64,000 bases of DNA from assembly GCA_033675545.1 (NCBI GenBank), contig JAWDGP010006611.1, positions 213,501 through 277,500 of the forward strand, written 5' to 3'. The notes below the pieces were generated by a model. That model worked only from the letters and a program-made list of their open reading frames with translations, made no database searches and was not told where the DNA came from. Below are positions 50,101-62,585 of the stretch, one piece after another (the stretch's first letter is position 1; the number at the start of each line of letters is the position of its first letter). Source of the DNA: Elysia crispata. Taxonomy: Eukaryota > Mollusca > Gastropoda > Plakobranchidae. The position numbers and the translations under genes were made by a program.

Positions 50101-51331
50101 AGCGCTTTTAGCCATGTGACGTCACAAACCAAACGTCAGCTCATGCGCTGCCCCGAAGGCTAAACAGGCCGGCTCGTCTTGAATGCCAAGAGTCATTATT
50201 GTGAAAGAATAGGGGTTTTTTTTAAGGACCAATGTGAGAAATTACCCAGACAAAAACTAAAGTAAGTAAGTAAAAATGGCACAGGAAATGTTAAAAAAGC
50301 ATCTGTCCAACGAAATGCGTAGTCCTAGTACTTTAGGAGAATGGCAAACCAAAAGAAAAAACTTAATCAGAAACAACACTTCCGGCTGCCGATCAATACT
50401 CTTTCACCACAGCAGCATAGAACAATATTTTTTCTGATTGTACACCAAGTTTCATCGAGATACGTTATAAAATGACGCTGTATTTATAATTAGAAACAGC
50501 AACCAATGCTTACTCGCTGTACATTTTTTTGCCTAGGTCTACGGGCCGTAACGCACTGAATTTTAGCTGGAGTTGTCTAGCCTGTGGGCAGCGGATTGGC
50601 ATTGCTATATTAAACTACAAATTTCAAATTCGTCGAGATACATTCAATTGTGAAGTCTAACTTGAGTTGGGCCGATACCTGCAAATCAACTAAAATTTGT
50701 TGCAAAACTTTACACACATGTAGGCCTATAGAAAGTTCAAACTTATGAATAGAAATTTTCCTCAGGCTTTACAAAGATCAACTGATATTTCAATTTATAT
50801 AGAAAATTATCAGACTATCTCTAACCTCTGCTCTTGAGATCAAAACTGCTTTTGAATAAGAAATTTGTTTGAAGGCTTACAAATGAAATGAAATAAAATT
50901 CGATTTTTAACTAAAATACGAGTTTTACTTAATTATAATTAATAAACTTCATAAACTGTTGCTCTGGGTATGAAGGCTAAATCCGTGTTAATAGATCTAA
51001 AAGTTCTAAGTCTGGTAGAATTCTATCTGGAGATGGGTCTAGATCAATTGATTTCTTTGTTTAAATAATATTAAGAATGACGACATACGACTTCTTATCA
51101 CAATTATTACAATTAGAAGCCAGTTATTAAATCTAGATCTAGATTCTAGATCTATAGCTAAATCTAGACTTGATAAGGCTTTATTGTTTTAGTTTTAAAT
51201 CTTTAAGTCTTACCATAGACAGTTTGCATTCTTGTCTGTTGGCAGACTCCGGTGTCTACTTCTTTTTCCCCGACATGTGTCTTCAACTGTAGGCTTGAAT
51301 GATCCCCAAATGGATTATTTCGTTTAGGCAT
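33754..51331 (-). CDS. SIVA1: Apoptosis regulatory protein Siva (SIVA1) ortholog, complete, 4 exons
   Basis: The exons at 51214-51331, 38083-38580, 35230-35368 and 33754-33805 join in phase to an 807-nt frame (268 residues plus stop). The N-terminus, [17 protein letters not shown] with [12 protein letters not shown] across the first junction, matches vertebrate Siva (MPKRSCPFADVAPLQLK, EKTKRLLFLGA). The C-terminus has six CxxC pairs (207/210, 222/225, 230/233, 237/240, 245/248, 262/265), the zinc-binding Cys-rich region of the family. In vertebrates Siva binds the CD27 tail and acts in p53-linked apoptosis; the role here is inferred by orthology. Human Siva is 175 residues; the extra length is in exon 2. 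Introns are 12.6, 2.7 and 1.4 kb. Confidence 0.93.
33806..38082. other. Siva introns 2 and 3: non-coding content
   Basis: A+T-rich introns on either side of exon 3. They contain a purine microsatellite at about 35953-36007 and homopolymer runs. No other exon or mobile-element coding region is recognised. Confidence 0.6.
35230..35368 (-). CDS. SIVA1: Siva exon 3 (Cys-rich region, residues 206-251)
   Basis: Acceptor TTCCACCAG, donor GTGAA|GTAAGT. It encodes five of the six CxxC pairs, including [19 protein letters not shown], aligning with the vertebrate CGQC-CGQC-CWGC-CTLC series. Phase 1 in, phase 2 out. Confidence 0.94.
38083..38580 (-). CDS. SIVA1: Siva exon 2 (residues 40-205), expanded middle region
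   Basis: Acceptor TATTCACAG, donor AGAG|GTAAGC. It starts [13 protein letters not shown], the conserved helix of the family, then runs into about 150 residues that are polar, acidic and serine-rich (for example [14 protein letters not shown] and [14 protein letters not shown]). I recognise no domain there, and vertebrate Siva has a much shorter segment at this place. Confidence 0.92.
39001..39355 (-). repeat. PLE inverted arm, left
   Basis: It is complementary to 41612-41940 over most of its length with scattered mismatches and small gaps. It contains a TTACTGATGAAGC motif (minus strand, near 39048-39060) and a CCACCACTACTACT-type triplet-rich inner end. Confidence 0.78.
39370..41250 (-). 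pseudogene. Penelope-type reverse transcriptase / GIY-YIG endonuclease remnant
   Basis: Reading the minus strand from the right and allowing frame changes, I see these in order. First the PLE N-terminal block [14 protein letters not shown] (about 41062-41105). Then RT motif [10 protein letters not shown] (40670-40699), THGTAMGT (about 40499-40522) and [10 protein letters not shown] (40381-40410). After that come PFLDV-type and [15 protein letters not shown] blocks. The GIY-YIG region follows: [20 protein letters not shown] (about 39625-39690) and [15 protein letters not shown] (39429-39473). The order RT then GIY-YIG is the PLE architecture. The catalytic YIDD motif has lost one Asp codon, and several stops and frameshifts are present. 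Confidence 0.82.
41612..41940 (+). repeat. PLE inverted arm, right
   Basis: The inverted partner of 39001-39355. It carries the corresponding TACTGACGAAGC motif near 41888 and a GTAGTAGCAGCAGCGG-type inner end. Confidence 0.78.
42195..42275 (-). repeat. Extra PLE-terminal-like fragment
   Basis: On the minus strand this reads TTTTTGTAAAGTTACTGATG followed by AAGCC and a GAAATGT block. It closely resembles the CTGATGA-containing part of the left arm (39030-39075). It lies about 260 bp beyond the right arm, suggesting a partial terminal repeat or a separate insertion. Confidence 0.5.
42276..45600. other. Siva intron 1: stretch without gene
   Basis: A+T-rich DNA with a (TA)n tract at 44094-44124 and a GGA/GGGA-rich low-complexity stretch at 44275-44330. 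The 45214-45528 portion is purine-biased. No exon, RNA gene or element coding region is recognised. Confidence 0.55.
45600..46860. other. Two GC-richer islands in Siva intron 1
   Basis: Segments 45610-45840 and 46560-46860 have visibly more G+C and more CpG than their flanks. Open frames exist on the minus strand there, but no product is recognised and no splice-supported exon was found. They could be remnants of insertions or regulatory islands. Confidence 0.35.
47389..47497 (+). repeat. 53-bp tandem duplication
   Basis: Two adjacent copies (47389-47441 and 47442-47494) differ at only two positions. The unit begins GATTCT and includes ATACAGATGTAGCTAGGAC and ACATCAAAATACAAAGC. The near identity implies a recent event. 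Confidence 0.9.
47500..48860. other. Siva intron 1: unrecognised stretch with moderate G+C
   Basis: Between about 47800 and 48520 the minus strand has several interrupted open frames and G+C above the local average. I recognise no domain; it may be an old transposon fragment. An AGATCT cluster lies at 47585-47640. Confidence 0.35.
48860..49430 (+). repeat. Degenerate tandem repeat, about 160-195-bp units
   Basis: Three successive units each end in a GCATAAATTA core (near 49036, 49229 and 49387). Each contains a diverged middle segment of the type TATTTA-CAA-ATATTTC-AT-A-ATTT. A 14-C run lies in the second unit. Copies differ at many positions, so the array is old. Confidence 0.55.
50085..50240. 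promoter_or_regulatory. CRE/CCAAT-containing module, candidate promoter or enhancer
   Basis: A perfect CRE palindrome TGACGTCA (50117-50124) lies 23 bp from a CCAAT box (50090-50094), in a CpG-richer stretch of Siva intron 1. A second CCAAT lies near 50234. On the plus strand a GTAAGTAAG donor-like sequence follows at about 50261. This arrangement resembles a core promoter, about 1.1 kb downstream of Siva exon 1; its direction is not clear. Confidence 0.35.
51214..51331 (-). CDS. SIVA1: Siva exon 1 (residues 1-39)
   Basis: ATG at 51331 begins [20 protein letters not shown], the conserved Siva N-terminus. The donor TATG|GTAAGA leaves phase 1, matching exon 2 (G|AG for Glu40). No poly-pyrimidine acceptor was needed, as this is the start exon. 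Confidence 0.93.
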
Positions 51332-52200
51332 TTTTCAATCTACAACCTAGATTCTAAAGGTCCAGACTTCAATATGTTTAGATTCAAAATGCCTCAGAAT
51401 CTTGATTTCACGATATGGATTACGACAAGAACCTTTCTAGACTATTTAATTTCAATCATCTAAGATCTACCTGATCAAGATTCAGTGCAACTTAAGCGAC
51501 TGTATTGTTTACACTGTAATTCATCGTTTCAGGTTTATCTGGCTCAAAGTGAATACTTCCATAGATTCGCAATGTTAGATTAGATTTTATTATAAGGAAA
51601 GGGTTTCATAAAGAATCTTGGCATAACAGTGGAGACCACTTTCAAACTAATATAAATATTGAATATAAAGGAAAATTAAAATCAATTTGATTTACGGGAT
51701 GTGAATTAAAAGTGACAGCAAAATTTTCGATATGTTATGCAAAACGTAGTCGCCTCGTTGTACTTGTGTGAGAGTTCGCGGGAAATGTTTGTTGACTGGA
51801 GTAAAAAAGTTAGCCAAACGAAACAAACCTAAAACTCATCAACAACAGGTCAGTGGATTATCAGGTTCAAATCCCCTTTAACTCAACTGCGTAAATTGCG
51901 ATGGCTATGGAACTGGATTAATTGCGTCCAAAATCATAGTTTCGTAACAAGAGAGAGAAAAAACATGCAAGGTAGATCTAGCCTGTGACAAACCAAACAA
52001 GTGGCTGGAAAAAAAAAAATCAATTATGGCCCATGGTGACCTTGACCTCAACTTAAGGTCAGTCTTATGAAAAAATGGTTTGCTTGGCTTTGCGTCGTCT
52101 ATCACATAGGCCTAGCTTGCTTCGGTGTGGAAGACACTGTGCCTACACACCAGTCTGTCTAGAAGGCCTGTTTCCCGGGTTTCATAATATTATCCAAATG
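51332..52200. other. Upstream of the Siva start codon
   Basis: The 5' UTR and promoter of Siva should lie here, but no TATA box or clear start site was found. CG-containing sequence near 51745-51785 (for example GAGTTCGCGGG) is a possible promoter element. No coding exon is seen. Confidence 0.35.
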
Positions 52201-52215
52201 GGCCGGTCTGCCATG

Positions 52216-52218
<3 letters not shown>

Positions 52219-52266
<48 letters not shown>

Positions 52267-52450
52267 ACTCTCTCTCTCTCACTGTCTGTGTCTGTGTGTG
52301 TGTCTCTCTCTCATCTTTAGCTCAATCCGACTCTTAAACCGCTCTCTCTCTCATCTTTAGCTCAATCCGACTCTTAAACCGCCCTCTCTCTCTCCCTCCC
52401 CCCCCCTCTCTCTCTCCCTCCCCCCCTCTCTCTCTCTCCCCTCCCTCCCT
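52219..52450 (+). repeat. (CT)n microsatellite with 40-bp tandem duplication
   Basis: CT-dinucleotide runs at 52219-52310 and 52383-52450 flank two identical 40-bp units (52303-52342 and 52343-52382), each containing CTCAATCCGACTCTTAAACC. Confidence 0.9.
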
Positions 52451-52734
52451 TTTCAATATAATTTCTATGCACATGTAGGCTATATATTCAATTACTCAGA
52501 TGCGCAGTTGTATGCAGACCTCTTCGAGATTTGATATTACAGTGGTACGGTACATTAAACATCGGCACTGGAGTGACGCGTCAAGAGCACTACAAGGAAT
52601 GATAGAATATGACCGACAAAGAAAGGTATTATGGTATTCGAAGAATGAACAATTAAAAATGTCGTAACATTATATCGGCAGATTGAGATAATGATGAGAA
52701 AGTTTTTAATTGTATCAAAGCCGAAGAAGTAGAT

Positions 52735-52905
<171 letters not shown>

Positions 52906-55868
52906 ATAAGGAGACAGGCTTTATAATGTTGTAGAATTCAACCAGGGAACAAAGACAAACATAATAGGTAGAAACTTAGAGTGAGAGATATAGACTGAGA
53001 GAGAGACAGTGAGATAGAGTGGGTAGGTGAAAGAGATACAGACAGAGGTATATGTGTGTGGAGGGGCGGAGGCGCTGAAGCGATGATTTGAAGCATAAAC
53101 ACTATGATCTGAGAAATATTTACTTTTTTTGGCGAATATAATCGACCCCAAGAGTAACTGTTGTCCACTGAGTCCATAGAGGAGCAACCTTTCTTGAAGG
53201 GCTTCCTTAACAGTGTCAAAGTTAAACTTATTTTTTCTTTAAGAATGTATTAAGTTCGTCAATTTCTGTGATTGTTTTCACTGAGGGCTTTTTTAGTAGG
53301 ACGGGGCGTTTTTGGATGAGCATGTGATATGGATGATGAAGAGTTCGTGTATCTCACCAAAATTAATAGAAGGAGGCATAGAGGGTGTGAGATATGTTCC
53401 TCTTCGAATGTGAGGAGTATCAGCGGGCCAGTGTCGACTACACTACAATATGTTGATTTACTTTCTCATCTTTGTTAGGGAGACTCGAAACCCATTTATG
53501 ACATTCAATTGAGTCCTTCGGAAAACTATATAATTATCGTTTCATTTTCTTTCCCTTTCTGACTGGCATAGCCGCTCTTACAGTTTATAACAGTGCGCTT
53601 TCTTCCCTTAAATATAAATAAGCAGTTAAGGAAATTAATAATGACACCGAGACATCATAAAGCACTTTGAGTATCAGAGATTTTAGTTAAAAAGGCTTTT
53701 AAAAAAATTAGGCCCCCACCTCAGCACACTCCCTCTCTAGAAAGTGATATATGACCGTAAAAGAAAAAGCTAATTAAATTTAAAGCATATTTAGATGAAT
53801 TTAAAATGTTTAACTGTTTATCATTCTATATATATTTTACATTGTATGACGTTTGGTGCCAAGGGTCACACTCTATCAGTGTGCACACACAACTTTTTAA
53901 AATCTACACCAAAGCACAAAAAAGACTTCTTAGAATGTATCACATTGAAAGCATCCGTTAGAATAAAGTGCAATCCAAAGGTGAATAGCCAAGAATAAGA
54001 TAAAAAATATAATCCAATGGAGAACAAGAAAAATGAATGTAATCCGATAACAAAATGACAGGAGAGTCCAGAGAAAACACACTGTGTACTGCTAAGCATG
54101 CAAGTATCAACTATTCAAACCTCGCGCAGGTGGCTGTTAGCTAGCTAGATGCTGGCCCATCTGGATAATGTTACATGAGACCATGAACAGGCCTCCTAGA
54201 CAGATGGCACTGGACTACACCAATACCATGCAAAACGTCACACGGGAAACGAGGAGCGATCAACAGTCAACACACTCAGCGTTCCACGAAGTACAAAACC
54301 TTAGGGTCACCGAGGGGCTTTCACACATTTTTACTAATTTCGAGATATCATATAAATATATTGGCAGGTAGGCAAATTTTCTCGAAATTTCTAATGTTAC
54401 ATGTGGCTCATGTATTGACACGATAGTAAGTTGCTTTATCGCACAGAGAATTTTATCTATTGAATAATAATTTTGTCGCAAAGTAAAAGTTTTGTAATAT
54501 TTTTTTTGTATCAAATTGTTATACAATCTACATAGTGTTTAATAATGTATTTTACGTGTTGGTGAGGCTTATTTTGATCATTTCGCCTACTATTCAAATG
54601 TGTGTTTCCCAAGTGTTTTGTTTTGTTGTTGTTTTTTTCGGCATGAAGACGACATGGTGTTTGTTGATAACTAAATGGATCTAGATCTAGATCTACTTAA
54701 AACTTAATTTTCATTCTAAGAGGCTAAATAGTTCAATGGAGAATGGGATTTCATAAAAGTAACGATGAGCCTTGCTTTGCAAATACGTCAAGGAATCGCA
54801 TTCTGCTCTGAGATATCTAAATAAGAACCAAAGAGTATGTTTTATTACTGTTAAATACTCAATAGAGATTATAAAGCGGTTTTTGAGTGAGAGTGGTCGC
54901 AAATGATAGCCTTTTGAGTCCTCTCTGGGTCGACATCCGCCGCCTTCCCCGTAAAGGAGAGCGTGGATAGGAAAGTACTAAATCGCCACTAGATCTACGC
55001 TCTCGAGAAAAAGAACTTCACAGCAAATTATTTGGAAATTACAGCCAAACCTCTCGCAGTGATTTATTTGAAAGAAAAAATTCGAATTAAAGTGCACCAG
55101 TATAATTCGGGAACAAAGTATCAAGTTATTTGAAACGACAATATTGATAATAATTATGTATGCCTCATAGTCATAGTTTCTAAATTACATCAACAAGCCA
55201 AGGTAAACCAGTGGTATGCAAGTAAAAATTTTAAAGTTTAAGTTTAGGAAGTGTTCAGTAGAGTTTAGAAATATTTAGCGAGAATGGGCAAAAAATGCTT
55301 GCCCTTTTGGAGATTTCAAAGCAATGGTATATTTGCCGTCATATTACTCAGATGGCATGGCTTAAATCGTTCATTTACGCCACCTAAAAGTGGAGTTTTG
55401 CAGCTAAACCCTTCTGAGTACTTATAACACTCCATATAAACTTAAATAAGATGATATGATTACGTGGAAATGGATAAATTAATCAAAGTGGGTTCATAGA
55501 AAAAAAGAGTGACTTGGTGAACTTAACAATTGATTTGACTGAGGCGCACCAGTAATGAATCTTATGAGTCACTCGGAAGATAAGGATTATTTATCGCGCT
55601 ATATTATTACGTTTCATACTTCAAGCAAGCAAGTAGGCCTACTCGGCTAAATAAGTTATAGCCCACTTATGTCGTAATGAAATGAGAATAATTATAGGCC
55701 GATATTGCAGTTACTAAAGCTAACTTCAGGTATATGTCATGTTCTCTTCGGTCTCAGGTGCCATGCAGTTTCAGATTTATTTTTCAATTCTTTTTGTGAA
55801 CTTTAAAACATCTGCAAAGATATCTCTTATCACTCCCCTCCTCTCCTCTTTCCTCCCCTCCATCTTTC

Positions 55869-56110
<242 letters not shown>

Positions 56111-57010
56111 TCCCCTTACCGATTTCCCTCTTTCCATGCCTTGTCAACCCAAAATAATGGCCAGTAAAGGTACAACACATTCAGAGGATTGTTGGCTACA
56201 ACTTTTGCACAGCCTAGTTTCTTCTATTTTGTTAAAATGATCTCTAGTCATTTAAGCTGAATCCATGAATTATTCTTGGCAAGAGGAGCGTAAAGACCCA
56301 AGATTTTCGATATAAAGCTTTCATATGGGCTGACTTGCCTAGGGTTTACTGCTTAACTTTCTTATCGTTAAGTCGTCGGTGCTTATGATGTAATAAAGAC
56401 ATAATTTTTTTCTTTTTTTTTTCTTGCGAAGGTAGACTCAGCGTCTTCGTCTATCTCATTGAAAAAACTAGACAATTAAAACAGTAAAAAGAATAACACA
56501 AAATTTTGAAAAAACCTCAATCTATTCATAAACCCATTTAAACGCTCATTATCATGTCGGTACTAATAAAAGGGCAGCTGCGAATTGCCTCAAGGCAATA
56601 CTCTTGCTTTTGGCACATTTGTAGCCTAATTTTATATACATGTGCGATACTTAATAACCATAGCGTGATCGCACTTTTAGTCTTTAAAGCCTACCATCAC
56701 GATTCTTCCCCCACTTACCACTATTGAGCATAACGGTGAAGTTATGCACGAATTAAGCTACGGTATATCTTCCGATGTTGCATATTTTAGTTCATTTTGA
56801 TTAGAGTATTTTGCATATCTTTTTTTTTTCCTTCACTTTTTTTTTTTATCTCAGTTATATATTTGGAGATTCAAAAAAAAAAAATGCTGAATACTTCTGA
56901 CGTTATCTTACAAGGTTGTCCAATTTTTTTTGCTAAGAGGGCTAGATTTGGTGACATGAAAATGTGTGGTAGCCGACTATTTAGCCGGACATTCTTTGAA
57001 CCAATAACAT

Positions 57011-57022
57011 TTAATTATTATA

Positions 57023-57106
<84 letters not shown>
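57011..57106 (+). repeat. (TTA)n microsatellite
   Basis: About 30 uninterrupted TTA/ATT triplets. The long Ile or Tyr runs in the open frames over it are artefacts. Confidence 0.95.
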
Positions 57107-57108
<2 letters not shown>

Positions 57109-58427
57109 CTGACATAGGTTGAGGGCGAGTATAATTACAAAAAAAAATTGAACACGGGCCGCATTCCTACCTAGAGGGCCTGCCTTACATCGTAGTACTT
57201 CGATTGTCGGAACTGACATAACTGAGTCTTAAGGTTAATGTTTAGTAGTGTGTAGAAGCCTACCAGCCCAATGATATTGTCTACACTCTATTTACTGTGT
57301 AAGGTTTTTGTTCTCCACTAGACGCGGATTTAGGAAGTAGATCCTTCGGCTTCTTCCCAGATCACTAAGCCACTACTGTGCTACTAAAAAAAAAGAAGAA
57401 ACCCTTCACAGTAATGTTGTCACCGTGGTCTAACCAAATATCACAAAATGCCCACGAGCCTTTCTTATGGCACACATTACTGTGAAATAAAATATCAGTT
57501 GTTGTAAGGGTGCATCAGTGTTGCATCACACACGAAATAATGCATTCAACCTAAAATTTAGTTGAAATTATTATTTTCTAAGGAATCTCCATCTCTTACA
57601 GTCATAACTTACTTTACCGAAAAAAAGCAAAATAAATAAAAGTTATGCTTTGCGTAGAATTGAGAAGTGAATAATTAATTAATAAGAATTATTGTGGTGA
57701 AAATAATTATACTTCATTTGATTTTTAAGAATAATGGTTTTACAAAAGGAAACAATCTTTCCGGGCAGAAGAAAAAATGTTCCACTTATTTACTCAATAT
57801 CTAACTTTTTACAATCTATATTTGAACTGGGCCTTAACTTTCTAAACCGTGGGTTGCTCGTAAAAAAGGCCGACGTAAAATTCGTTTGGAAAATTGGTGA
57901 ATCATGTCCAAGTTTGTCTATTTCGATGAAGAGAAGTTTCCGAAATACTAGTGACACTCTACTGTTTTCTTCCCAATTTTCATAATGTGGTCTATAGGCT
58001 TTTAGTTTTGAATGAATCGTTGCGTGGAATTAAACTCCTAGCGAAAGGGCGAGGTATTCCAGTCGGGAGAATTTCTAATATTTTTAAAGGATTTCCGTCT
58101 CAAAGGCCAAATCAAGACAATGGTTTGTGTCGTACTGGGGAAAAAAGGGCTGATACATAAACGTTTAAAGAGCTAGGACACTACTTTGGCAATAAAATAA
58201 TGCGTTGTTCCAGGCCCTTTTTTATTCTAGTGGTTAAAAACAAACAAAAACAAAACAAAACAAAATAAACAGTGTAGGCCTAACCATTCAACTCGCTCGT
58301 TTGACATCGTCAGGTGGTTTCTACTTCGGCTCCTCACACATTGACAGGATATGAAGGTTTTACCTTGTTCTGATTTTTGTTACATGTTATGTGAATTTTT
58401 TTGTTGTTGTTTAACGGCGCCCAACAC

Positions 58428-58429
<2 letters not shown>

Positions 58430-58508
<79 letters not shown>
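58430..58508 (+). repeat. (GA)n microsatellite
   Basis: About 38 GA dinucleotides without interruption. Confidence 0.95.
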
Positions 58509-58512
<4 letters not shown>

Positions 58513-60347
58513 TTCTAATTTTCTTTATTTTTTTTATTGCTTTTTTGTTTTGTATTTGTTATATATCCTTCAGTTTCTGGAATTTTTTAAACTTAAATTT
58601 TTTTTGCCCAATGTTCAACCTGCTTAGTTATTTCAAAAAAATGGAAGGAAGGGGGTGGTGTTTGTGAAGCTTCAGTCGGCATTTTTCCAGTCTTTCCAAT
58701 CCTAGTGAAATTATCGTGTTGTATACATACGGTACGTACAAATAATAATGGGTGTAATCTCCTTATCGGAGAGCACGGCTTACATGTTCGAACAAACCTG
58801 TAAGTTACACATTTGGCAAAGTGACCTAGGCTTTTGGTTTCACCAGATCGATATTGTACTAAAACTGGCAGTGTGCTGATAAATGCGCCGGTTTGTGTGT
58901 GCTACCATCGTCTGTCCCAATAATTATTATTTTTTTAGTAGCTCATTTAGGCCCTATGATCAAATGTATGCCGAGAGTGGTTGATTGGTCTGAGATATAC
59001 GTAGCCTCAATAACTAGCATCATAGAAGTAGAGGAAGGCATTAAAGAGCTAATGGTGAGTAAACTTGTGAAACATAATAATATTCATGATTAAAAATCTA
59101 TTGCTTTTGGTTGTAGACTATTTTTTAAACACATTGCAGGAATACACCACTCCGTAACGTCCTTAAAAGAACTAATAAGCTTTAACTAATTTAGGCAGCA
59201 AGGTCATTGCTATTGTACTGATCAGAAAAAAAAAGAATAAAATTTCCGAAGGTTAGATCTGAATCCTATAATTATTTTAAATGGCCCACGCCTTTAAGTT
59301 TAGGCTTTTAAGGAAAAAAATTGTTACAACACTCAAATTCAGCTTTAGGCCTTGCTAATATCTTGCAACCATGACATCCTATTGTTATTTGAACAGCCTG
59401 GTTTCTCGATATTGTGTTTCATACGAAAATAAAACTCTTTTATGTCATTCTTTCTTAAAGCATTTTATTAAAAAGAATTTGGTGTGTGTGGGATCACATG
59501 AATACGAGGACCCAATAACTAGTATAAAAGTGCATAATGAGCCTCAGCCTAGGCTACTTGCTTAATGGAAAATTCAGTTTGTGTTCGAAACGATTTTTCC
59601 GTTCGATTTAAGTCTGCCATCATTATATCAAAATTCACACGTTTTTAAAGGTTTGTGCACCGAGCCAATCGACTGACAAAAAGTGTTAGGCGTATCCGTA
59701 TATTATCAATTCAAGTATTGTGTCATCTCTAATGTTTGAAAAAGTCGACTCTTAATAATTTATTACTGGTAGCCCCATGTGATATTCTTGTCGGAACATG
59801 CGCCTTTTACAGGAAAAAAGTATCTGAGTCATATTTTTCGTTTGTGACCATTTCAATTTTTATGTAGTAGTCAACTCTTTTTTCTTCATAATAGGAATGA
59901 TCTAGGCTAGAAAGAAAGAAACGTTAAGTTTGTCAGTCACAGCTCGTTCACTTCAACTTTACATGCGTGTAAATTGAGTGTAATTATATTCATTTATTTA
60001 AATTAAATCGATTTGTATGAGAAGATAGTGCTCTTCTTCTAGAGGAAACGGAAGCCCCCCTGGCCATATTTTACCCTTTCATTCTGCCTTTCATTGTAAT
60101 ATTTATGATATTTAGCAAATATCGCTCATAAAGGATTAAAACGGATCGACTTTATAGAGAAATGTTGGCTTGCCCTTAAATATACAACGCCAAATAAACT
60201 GAGGTTTTTCGTGTCTCACAAGCAAGTGTTCTGAAAATTAATATAATACCGGCAAAACTCAATCCCTGCTAGGAATCATATGTATTGAGTTATAGAGTCA
60301 CCACTTAATTTAATATACTTGCCGTTGATTATAAATGATGAGTCTGA

Positions 60348-60592
<245 letters not shown>

Positions 60593-61076
60593 TCGTTCAA
60601 CGTGTTTCGTTGGATGATATTATGTTTTGGTTGCCACTGAGAACATAAAAGCTTTCTCAAGTTTGATATTGATTCACACCAGAGTGTCGGGGATCGCACG
60701 CAAGACCTCCATGACAATACAAAATCCAAAGCACAGCCATTCATCGAAATTATTAATATGCCAGCGCCTCAAAGCTTAAATCTCGTTTTGGTCTTAAATG
60801 GAAATTGTTGTCTATGTATGTCAAGCAATTCACGAGTGCATTTTTAACACCACGCTTAAGCGTGCCGCTCTCAGAACTGAGTGAATTTATTACCCAGTTA
60901 TCACCTATCCAAACTGCATTATATTTCTGTTTCATGATTCTTTTATTTGTCTAGAATCATACTCATTTAATCATGCAAACCATCTTTTTTCCCTTTTTCG
61001 TTATCTTATCTTTTGTCTTGTTTTACTTATTGTTTTGTTATTTATTTATTTATTTATTGAAATTATTATTAAAACC

Positions 61077-61125
61077 AACATCATCACCATCATCATCATT
61101 ATCATCATCATCATCATTATTGTTG

Positions 61126-61205
<80 letters not shown>

Positions 61206-61206
61206 A
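61077..61206 (+). repeat. (ATC)n/(TTA)n trinucleotide microsatellite
   Basis: CAT/ATC triplets at 61079-61120, TTG units, then about 25 TTA triplets. Confidence 0.95.
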
Positions 61207-62093
61207 TTATTATAAAAGGCAAATTGGTTTCTTTCTCTAAAACCAATCAATGTTCATTAATGAAGACTTCTGAACTTTGATCAGTCAAGATTAGTGTCCC
61301 AAGCGCTAAAAGGAAAATAAAGAAAAGTTACGTATTTTGGGATGAAAAATTAATGTATTTGAAAATTCATTATATATTATTTATTGGAATATTGGAATAA
61401 ATTTCATCAATTATTATTGCAAAATTTGTTATGATAAACCAAATTACATTGAATCGGTTGACCTTTTTAAAAAAAATTATTGGGGGGGGGGTTAGATATG
61501 TTATTTTACTCAAATGTAGTGAAAAACTGAATGCAATAAATATTAAACGAAATGTGACATCCAGTGTAAAGACAAAAGCGTCATGGAACACCAATAGTAT
61601 ATATCTTTGTGGAAAACATGCCCTTCTGTACAGGAAAGTAATGGTGATTTGATTGGTCTGTATTGAACAACTGTCATCGTCGCCTTCTGTTCCGAAGCGG
61701 CGGTTGGGAATGTAAAACCACTTCTGCTTCTTTTGCAAGCGTTTCGCACTTCTATACTGTTTTCTATCTAAGATATCGACCAGATCTACTCGTTGTTAAC
61801 AAGGAACCGTAAATATATTCAAGTTAAGCTATTTTATGAACTTGCCACACTTTGGGCAGAATAATTATAGGTTTTAGCAATTCAGGGTAATCCAAATACG
61901 TTTTTTCCTCAGTAATATTGCCTAAACAGTTGTACATTCTTACTTTGCATTGGAGAGCACTTTTTCCACTGCATCAGGTCGAGCACTTCCTTGTATAGAT
62001 CTGTAATAGGTCACCAGCACCACATTAATATGTTCTTGGTGGAGGGATAAACTGAAAAAAGATTGCACCCAAATTAAGTTTACTATTTGCTTG

Positions 62094-62208
<115 letters not shown>

Positions 62209-62444
62209 AAAGAGTCAGTGTCTACATAACAACTTGAGAAGAATTTCATTGTCTACAGGTTTTAACTGGAGGGGCTTTAATGTAGTTGTATGGCTGTTAT
62301 ACATGTATCTGTTATTGTAAAGTTTGCTTTTCTCCAGTGCAGTTGTAGGGCTCTGGGGGATATGTCTTATTTTTGTGAAGTTTGCATTTCTCCAATAAAG
62401 TTCTCTTCCCCATCAGTTCCTGTTCATTTGAACGTGATATCATG

Positions 62445-62476
62445 CTTCTTCTTCTTCTTCTTCTATTAGTAGTAGT

Positions 62477-62546
<70 letters not shown>

Positions 62547-62585
62547 TTCGTAGTGGAAGTGGTGGTAATAATAGTAGTAGCAGTG
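62445..62585 (+). repeat. Compound triplet microsatellite (CTT, AGC, AGT)
   Basis: CTT units, then AGC/AGT units with interruptions. All triplets keep a common 3-bp periodicity, so artefactual frames of single residues run through it. Confidence 0.93.

Noticed and set aside
51840-51890. GGTTCAAATCC, a B-box-like sequence that could mark a tRNA or SINE
   Set aside because: No A box or cloverleaf-forming sequence is present upstream at the proper spacing.
57734-58160. Overlapping 83- and 69-codon frames right of the TTA array
   Set aside because: No motif, no splice context, and A+T-rich composition like the flanks.
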